Source of the DNA: PALSA-1353 sp036267155
GTDB lineage: Bacteria > Planctomycetota > Phycisphaerae > Tepidisphaerales > Tepidisphaeraceae
Direction: 5' to 3'
Length of the DNA stretch: 64,000 bases
NCBI GenBank assembly: GCA_036267155.1
Contig: DATAWP010000085.1
Coordinates: forward strand, 58,264-122,263
Part shown: positions 59,571 to 64,000 of the stretch, piece by piece
Position numbering within the stretch: the first letter of the stretch is position 1
Layout: every line of letters begins with the position of its first letter
Notes under the pieces: model-generated
Seen by the model: the letters and a program-made list of their open reading frames with translations, nothing else
What the model was told of the DNA's origin: nothing
Database searches by the model: none
Made by a program: the position numbers and the translations under genes

Positions 59571-60224
59571 ATGGCTAAAGATCTGGCGATTGTTCTCAAC
59601 AACGGAAGCATGAACAGCGCGGTCGTGACGGCGATGGCGTCGCAGCGGTATCGGCCGATCATGATTTTCGCCGACGCCGCGCCGGCGACGGGCCCACGGC
59701 AGCGGGCGGCGTACGACCAGCAGGTGGCGCATTTCAAGCCGTATCGGGAATATTCCGTCCCAATCACCAACGCCGGCGGAGCGCCGGCGCAGAACATGAT
59801 CGCCGCGGCCGATCCCCGTCAGGGCGCCGGCATGGCCCCGCAGATGCTCGACTTGTTGCCGCTGCTTTCCGTGGCGGTGCGGTCGGCGGCACATCACCAG
59901 GCTGCGGCGATCTATCTCGGCATGCGGGTCGGCCCGGAGACCGACGAACTGGCCAAGGCAACGGAGTTTTGCCAGATTTGGAACGAGATGGTTCAGATTC
60001 CATGCGGGCTGCCCGACATGGAGATTCTGACGCCGCTGCTGGAATTGGAACTCTGGCAATTGGTGGACGTGGGCTTTCAGGTGGGAGCCCCGTTTGACCG
60101 AACGTGGAGCTGTCTGGAAGAAACGAACGAGCCGTGCTGGGCCTGCCGAGGATGCCGGGCACGCGAGGCGGCATTCCAGCAGGCGGGGAAACCGGACCCG
60201 CTCAAAGCCGTGCGAAAAATTTGA
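59571..60224 (+). CDS. QueC-like protein with altered PP-loop
   Basis: 217 residues. The zinc site at the end, C181-x7-C189-x2-C192-x2-C195 (TWSCLEETNEPCWACRGCRA), and the EILTPLLELELWQLV segment match QueC, 7-cyano-7-deazaguanine synthase. The ATP-pyrophosphatase loop at 11-16 is NGSMNS where QueC has SGG-x-DS; the aspartate is asparagine. The adenylating step may be lost or changed. It is 7 bases after the dehydrogenase gene and may work with it. No other queuosine gene is in the window. Confidence 0.75.
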   Translation: MAKDLAIVLNNGSMNSAVVTAMASQRYRPIMIFADAAPATGPRQRAAYDQQVAHFKPYREYSVPITNAGGAPAQNMIAAADPRQGAGMAPQMLDLLPLLSVAVRSAAHHQAAAIYLGMRVGPETDELAKATEFCQIWNEMVQIPCGLPDMEILTPLLELELWQLVDVGFQVGAPFDRTWSCLEETNEPCWACRGCRAREAAFQQAGKPDPLKAVRKI

Positions 60225-60363
60225 AAATCTCAGAGGAATAATCAAGCGGTATAGCTCTGGCTCTATCCCCCGTTTCGCTGCACAAATCGCTTGGATCTGC
60301 CCACTTACCTAATTCAAACCCGCTAAATGCTCCTTTGAATCGGTGTACCTGGAGATTTTTTTC

Positions 60364-60422
60364 TTGCTATTACACAGCCTCCGAATATGATATATACCGG
60401 TTTATTAACGAAATAAATCGGT
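60364..60422 (+). promoter_or_regulatory. LacI-type operator and promoter
   Basis: TTGCTA (60364-60369), 16 bases, TATGAT (60386-60391) form the promoter. An inverted repeat ACCGGTTTATT-AACGA-AATAAATCGGT covers 60396-60422, about ten of twelve positions symmetric, at the probable transcription start and just before ATG 60425. It also gives a direct repeat CGGTTTAT. It is the likely site for self-control by the regulator. Confidence 0.75.
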
Positions 60423-60424
60423 TT

Positions 60425-61450
60425 ATGAAGAATTCCGACTTTGTCGTTTCGCGGCCGACTTTGGCGGATGTCGCCAGGGTGGTTGGGGTTTCCAAGTCCG
60501 CGGTCAGTCAAACCGTGAACTGGGAACCCGGCCGGGTCACCACGATTAAGGAGGAGACACGCCAAAGAATCCTGCGCGCGGTCCAGGAAATGGGATATCG
60601 GCCCAGTTGGCGTGGTCAGGTTCTGGCCAACCAACGAAGCCAGGCGATCGCGGTGGTCTATTCCGCGCCCCTGGGCGCGGTGCCGCGCGGTGTTTATCTG
60701 GAGATTATCGATCACATCGAAATGCACCTCGGCCAGATGGACCTTTGTCCGACCTTTGTGCATGTCAAAGATCACTGGGAGCGTTTCGATCGGCTCATGG
60801 GCGATCGCCGATTCGACGGGTGTCTTACGGTGGGCCTGGTTTCGTCGGAAGTTCTGGACATTCTGCGGAAAAACCAGGTTCCGACCGTTCTGGTCAACTC
60901 TGACGCCGATGAAAGCTGGACGCGTGTCAATGTGGATGACGAAAACGGCACGCGATTGGTCATGCGGCATTTTCTGTCGCTGGGCCACAAACGGGTGATT
61001 TACGACGCGGGTCCGAACCCCCCGCCGCACCGCAGCGCCAGGATTCGTCCGGCCACTTATCAGCGGTGCATGCACGAGGCGGGACTCACTCCGGAGGCGC
61101 CGGTTATCGAAACGGTCGGCCGATTCGTCGAGAAGATTATCGCTCATCCGAACCGGCCCACGGCGATTCTCGAATTCGACCATTGGGGCGCGGTGCGGGT
61201 GTTGCAGGCGCTGTGGCGCAAGGGTCTGCGCGTTCCGGACGATATCAGCGTGGCGACCTTCAACGACACCTATCCTGTAGCCGAGGTGATTCCGCCGCTG
61301 ACGACCGTGTCGCTTCCGGCGGAAAAGATGGCGGAAAACGCCGTGCGGCTGCTGATGGAACGCATCGAGCACCCGCAGACGCCGCCGAAGACGGTTGTGT
61401 TCCAGGAGGGCCTGGTGGTTCGCGAGAGCACGGCGGCTCCCAAAAATTGA
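60425..61450 (+). CDS. LacI/GalR family transcriptional regulator
   Basis: 341 residues. Helix-turn-helix at about 12-34 (TLADVARVVGVSKSAVSQTV), hinge to 65, then a periplasmic-binding-protein-type core (AIAVVYSAPLGAVPRGVYLE, HKRVIYDAGPNPPPHRSARI, VPDDISVATFNDTYPVAEVI, the last being the family signature). It would bind a sugar and control the surface-protein genes just after it or a distant regulon. The ATG at 60425 sits directly after the operator; a frame start at 60335 would cover the operator and is rejected. Confidence 0.92.
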   Translation: MKNSDFVVSRPTLADVARVVGVSKSAVSQTVNWEPGRVTTIKEETRQRILRAVQEMGYRPSWRGQVLANQRSQAIAVVYSAPLGAVPRGVYLEIIDHIEMHLGQMDLCPTFVHVKDHWERFDRLMGDRRFDGCLTVGLVSSEVLDILRKNQVPTVLVNSDADESWTRVNVDDENGTRLVMRHFLSLGHKRVIYDAGPNPPPHRSARIRPATYQRCMHEAGLTPEAPVIETVGRFVEKIIAHPNRPTAILEFDHWGAVRVLQALWRKGLRVPDDISVATFNDTYPVAEVIPPLTTVSLPAEKMAENAVRLLMERIEHPQTPPKTVVFQEGLVVRESTAAPKN

Positions 61451-62205
61451 TCTGTTGCCGAACGGATGTATCCGCTCGGCCAGTCCCGTCACTTCGCAAG
61501 AGAGGAGAAACGATATGCGGTACAAAGCTGGATTTATTCTGGCCGGGAGCATGCTGGGTTTGGCGATGCCCGTGAAAGGCCTCGGCGCTCCGATTGTCGA
61601 ATATAACTTCGGGCTGAATGGCGCTGGATTCACTTACGCGGCAACAACCATTGCCCCCAACGTCACGGCCAGCGGCATCAATAGCACCAACGATTTCGGA
61701 GTCGATGACCAATTTTCGACGGACGCCGGGGTTGGCGATACCAGCGGATGGTATTCCAATAATCCCGGCGGCAATTACCTCTCCGTCAGTAGCAATGCAA
61801 GCGCCTCCGACGATGGTTTTTGGATCGAAACGATCGTTACGGCGGCGCCGGGCTATGTAATCGATCCCAGCAGCTTCGAAGTGTACGGCGGGGCGGGCGG
61901 CAGCAGTGCCGTGCGAAGCTGCTATATCTTCGACAATGTGGACGGATTCCCCACGTCGATCACGCCGAATGCCAGCAACCCACCGGCAATCGTCGGCGGC
62001 GACCTGCTGGCCAGCGGGCCGTTCACCGTCGTGCGCGGGACGGGCGGCACCCCGGCCATGAACGAATTCCAGGTCAGCAGTTTTTCCGGCGCCGACGTAA
62101 ATCTCTCCAGCTTTACGGTGCGAGCGTATTTCGATACGGAAGGCAACGTAAGCAAAAATATTGATATAGGCACCCTTGAGTTGGACGGGTCGGTCATGGC
62201 CGTTC
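61400..62205 (+). repeat. Tandem segmental duplication, copy 1
   Basis: From the last 17 codons of the LacI gene through the spacer to just before the PEP-CTERM part of the protein at 61515, this stretch is repeated at 62304-63117 with the same order and many identical blocks, e.g. GAGAGGAGAAACGATATGCG at both gene starts. Confidence 0.9.
61457..61480. repeat. Hairpin between LacI gene and surface-protein gene
   Basis: GCCGAACGGAT (61457-61467) pairs with ATCCGCTCGGC (61470-61480), one mismatch. The second copy (62360-62385) has changed bases but a perfect stem. Probably ends the LacI transcript; no T-run. Confidence 0.65.
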
Positions 62206-62285
62206 CCGAGCCGGGAACTCTTGGGATCATTGTCGGCGTCGGTCTGGCGACGTTGGCGCGGCGGCGCCGGTCTTTTGCGAATTGA
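61515..62285 (+). CDS. PEP-CTERM surface protein
   Basis: 256 residues. A signal (MRYKAGFILAGSMLGLAM) and a body of beta-strands with many Ser/Thr/Asn residues (APNVTASGINSTNDFG, WIETIVTAAPGYVIDPSSFE, NLSSFTVRAYFDTEGNVSKN). It ends VPEPGTLGIIVGVG then ALARRRR-type basic tail, the PEP-CTERM sorting signal for exosortase. AGAGGAG precedes ATG 61515. Its body is repeated as the N-terminal 230 residues of the next protein. Confidence 0.88.
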   Translation: MRYKAGFILAGSMLGLAMPVKGLGAPIVEYNFGLNGAGFTYAATTIAPNVTASGINSTNDFGVDDQFSTDAGVGDTSGWYSNNPGGNYLSVSSNASASDDGFWIETIVTAAPGYVIDPSSFEVYGGAGGSSAVRSCYIFDNVDGFPTSITPNASNPPAIVGGDLLASGPFTVVRGTGGTPAMNEFQVSSFSGADVNLSSFTVRAYFDTEGNVSKNIDIGTLELDGSVMAVPEPGTLGIIVGVGLATLARRRRSFAN

Positions 62286-62303
62286 GCAATTCGGTCAATC
62301 CGG

Positions 62304-62354
62304 TTCCAGGAAAGCCTGGTGGTCGGGGAGAGTACGGCGGCGCTCAAAGATTGA
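62304..62354 (+). pseudogene. Relic of the LacI gene 3' end
   Basis: In frame FQESLVVGESTAALKD then stop, against FQEGLVVRESTAAPKN at the end of the true gene (61400-61450). Left behind by the segmental duplication. It has no start or function. Confidence 0.85.
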
Positions 62355-62359
62355 TCTGT

Positions 62360-62385
62360 GGCCGAGCGAGGGTATCCGCTCGGCC
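62360..62385. repeat. Hairpin before the second surface-protein gene
   Basis: GGCCGAGCG (62360-62368) is exactly inverted as CGCTCGGCC (62377-62385), an 8-base loop. Compared with 61457-61480 bases have changed on one arm with the pairing improved, which suggests the stem itself is kept. Confidence 0.7.
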
Positions 62386-62418
62386 AGCCACGTGACTTCG
62401 CATGAGAGGAGAAACGAT

Positions 62419-64000
62419 ATGCGGCGGAAAGCTGGATTCATTTGGGCCGGGAGCATGGTGGGTTTGGCGATGCCGGTGAAAGGGCTCGGCGCTGCGATTG
62501 TTGAATACAACTTCGGGAACAGTGCCACCGCGTTTACTTACGCGGCAACAACCATTGCGCCCAATGTCACGGCCAGCGGTATCGATAGTACCAATGATTT
62601 CGGAGATGCCGACACCTTTACTGTGGACGCTGGCCAAACAAGCGCTTATTACGCGAACGATCCCGGCGGCGGCGTCAATATTCTTAGCGTCGAAAGCAGC
62701 CAATCCGCCACCGACGACAATTTCTGGGTCGAGACGATCGTTACGGCGAACCCGGGCTATGCCATCGATCCCACCAGCTTCGAGTTGTACGCTGGGGCGG
62801 GCGGCTCCAGCGCAATGCGAAGCGCCTATATTTACGACAGTGCGGATGATGCGCTCGACCCCAACATTACGCCCACCGCAACCGGCGGGCCCACCGGCAC
62901 CGACACCATGGCGAACCCGTTGCAGGGCAGCGGCACCTTCACCGCGGTGCGCAGTACCAGCAGCGACATGAACGAAATTCAAGTCGCCAATTTCCCCTCC
63001 ACCGATGTAAACCTCACCAGTTTTACCGTGCGAGTCTATTTTGATACTCAGGGCAATGTGGACAAGAACATTGATCTAGGCTACCTCGAGCTTGACGGCT
63101 CCGTCGTGGCTTTGCCTGTTAATCTGAGCTGGAATAATACGGATGGAACGGGCGATGGCGTCATCTGGGACATCGGAAACAATCAGAACTGGAACAACGG
63201 CAGCGGGCCGGCCACCTACAGTGATGGTTCCGACGTCACCTTCGACGACAACAACGTCAACAACTACGCCGTCACCTTGAACGACACCGTCTCTCCCGGT
63301 TCGGTCACATTCGGCAACAACAATCTCCCCTACACGCTCAGCGGCATCGGCTCCATCGCCGGCACCGGCTCGCTGACCATGAACGGCGCCAGCACAGTGT
63401 TCCTCAGCAACACGGGCATCAACAGTTACAGCGGCGGAACCAACGTCAGCGCAGGCACACTCGTCATCGGCGCAGCCGGGGCTCTTCCGGCCAACAGCGC
63501 GGTCTCCATCACCGGCGGCATCCTCGAACTCGCCGCCAACACCGGCGGCGAAACGTTGTCGTCGTTGTCCGTCTCCGCCGGCGGGTTCCTGGATGTGGGC
63601 AACAACCACTTCATCATCAGCGACCCGGGCGGAAGTATCGATTCCACGATTCGCGGATATCTGGCCAACGGCTACAACGGCGGAGCGTGGAACGGCACCA
63701 GCGGCGCGGCGACCGGCGGCGGAATCGGGACCTCCTCCGCTACCGGCACCAAGTATGGCATCGGTTATGCGGACGGCGCCGACGGCGGCATCAGCGGCAT
63801 CACCTCCGGACAGCTCGAAGTGAAGTACACCCTGTACGGCGACGCCAATCTCGATGGCGCGGTCAACAGCATCGACTTCGGTGATATGGCGGCCAACTTC
63901 GGCAAGTCCGGAAAAGTCTGGGATCAGGGCGACTTCAATTATGACGGCGTGGTCAACAGCGTTGACTTCGGCCTGTTGGCCGGCAACTTCGGCAAATCCG
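62419..64000 (+). CDS. Surface protein with autotransporter-type and dockerin-like repeats (partial)
   Basis: At least 527 residues; the frame from ATG 62419 is open to the window end. A signal (MRRKAGFIWAGSMVGLAM) and residues to about 230 repeat the protein at 61515. Then comes a region with SYSGGTNVSAGTLVIGAAGA and similar, the autotransporter-associated beta-strand (PATR) repeat. From about 472, YGDANLDGAVNSIDFGDMAA and GDFNYDGVVNSVDFGLLAGN are two dockerin-like calcium loops of about 25-30 residues. A PEP-CTERM tail may follow outside the window. GAGAGGAG precedes the start. Confidence 0.88.
   Translation, partial: MRRKAGFIWAGSMVGLAMPVKGLGAAIVEYNFGNSATAFTYAATTIAPNVTASGIDSTNDFGDADTFTVDAGQTSAYYANDPGGGVNILSVESSQSATDDNFWVETIVTANPGYAIDPTSFELYAGAGGSSAMRSAYIYDSADDALDPNITPTATGGPTGTDTMANPLQGSGTFTAVRSTSSDMNEIQVANFPSTDVNLTSFTVRVYFDTQGNVDKNIDLGYLELDGSVVALPVNLSWNNTDGTGDGVIWDIGNNQNWNNGSGPATYSDGSDVTFDDNNVNNYAVTLNDTVSPGSVTFGNNNLPYTLSGIGSIAGTGSLTMNGASTVFLSNTGINSYSGGTNVSAGTLVIGAAGALPANSAVSITGGILELAANTGGETLSSLSVSAGGFLDVGNNHFIISDPGGSIDSTIRGYLANGYNGGAWNGTSGAATGGGIGTSSATGTKYGIGYADGADGGISGITSGQLEVKYTLYGDANLDGAVNSIDFGDMAANFGKSGKVWDQGDFNYDGVVNSVDFGLLAGNFGKS

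Larger units (their letters stand above)
62304..63117 (+). repeat. Tandem segmental duplication, copy 2
   Basis: Second copy of 61400-62205 (see there). Similarity stops where the first protein has VPEP and this one has ALPVNLSW, so the anchor part was exchanged or never copied. Confidence 0.88.

Overview
The window is a chromosomal piece of a GC-rich planctomycete, most likely of the Phycisphaerae/Tepidisphaeraceae type. The clues are a PEP-CTERM protein, autotransporter-type beta-strand repeats followed by dockerin-like repeats, an N-terminal LESLEARVLLS-type export motif on a sedolisin protease, PilZ proteins, a fused PurS-PurS-PurL enzyme, and several genes with a -10-like hexamer only 6-9 bases before the start codon. 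No rRNA, CRISPR array or phage was seen. There is one tRNA gene (Ser, anticodon TGA).

Layout: 1-249 is the end of a YncE-like propeller gene. 421-2907 holds a PilZ gene, then MarR, pirin and YceI, with a near-consensus promoter carrying a palindrome in its spacer. 2914-7566 holds a membrane protein, an M48 protease and a GAF-GGDEF-EAL protein. 7743-11616 (minus strand) is the most striking locus: a four-gene operon with an E1-like adenylating enzyme, a JAB/JAMM isopeptidase with a membrane anchor, an FHA protein with a prokaryotic RING finger and membrane segments, and an E2-like conjugating enzyme. Together these are activating, conjugating, ligase-like and deconjugating components of a ubiquitin-type system, with no recognisable ubiquitin-like gene beside them. 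The same ATTGCCT-type inverted repeat lies on both sides of the operon.

11996-19323 is mostly housekeeping (SpoVR, GT9, PurSL, SDR, PilZ). 19336-28523 holds the sedolisin and a CusB-CusA-CusC type metal efflux operon whose last gene runs into tRNA-Ser. 28895-30564 is a small acquired patch with a broken IS256 transposase and a DUF4160/DUF2442-XRE pair. 30766-32802 is an ABC exporter. 33019-39815 (minus) is an ECF sigma / zinc anti-sigma operon that also carries two CsgG/FlgO-like proteins. 40011-40549 is a fluoride riboswitch with terminator in front of a shortened DUF190 gene.

40429-45216 holds lipid enzymes and a BlaI/M56 sensor pair with two operators. 45225-54612 holds dnaE, a GNAT gene, a gene broken by an in-frame stop, and pnp-rpsO. 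54888-60224 holds an exported protein, a nucleotidyltransferase with a small partner, a response regulator, murI, a lipoprotein, an alcohol dehydrogenase-like gene and a QueC-like protein with a damaged PP-loop. 60364-64000 holds a LacI-family regulator with its operator, then two tandemly duplicated surface-protein genes; the second runs off the window and follows a relic of the duplicated lacI 3' end.

All calls come from reading sequence and translations by eye. No database search, folding program or alignment was run.
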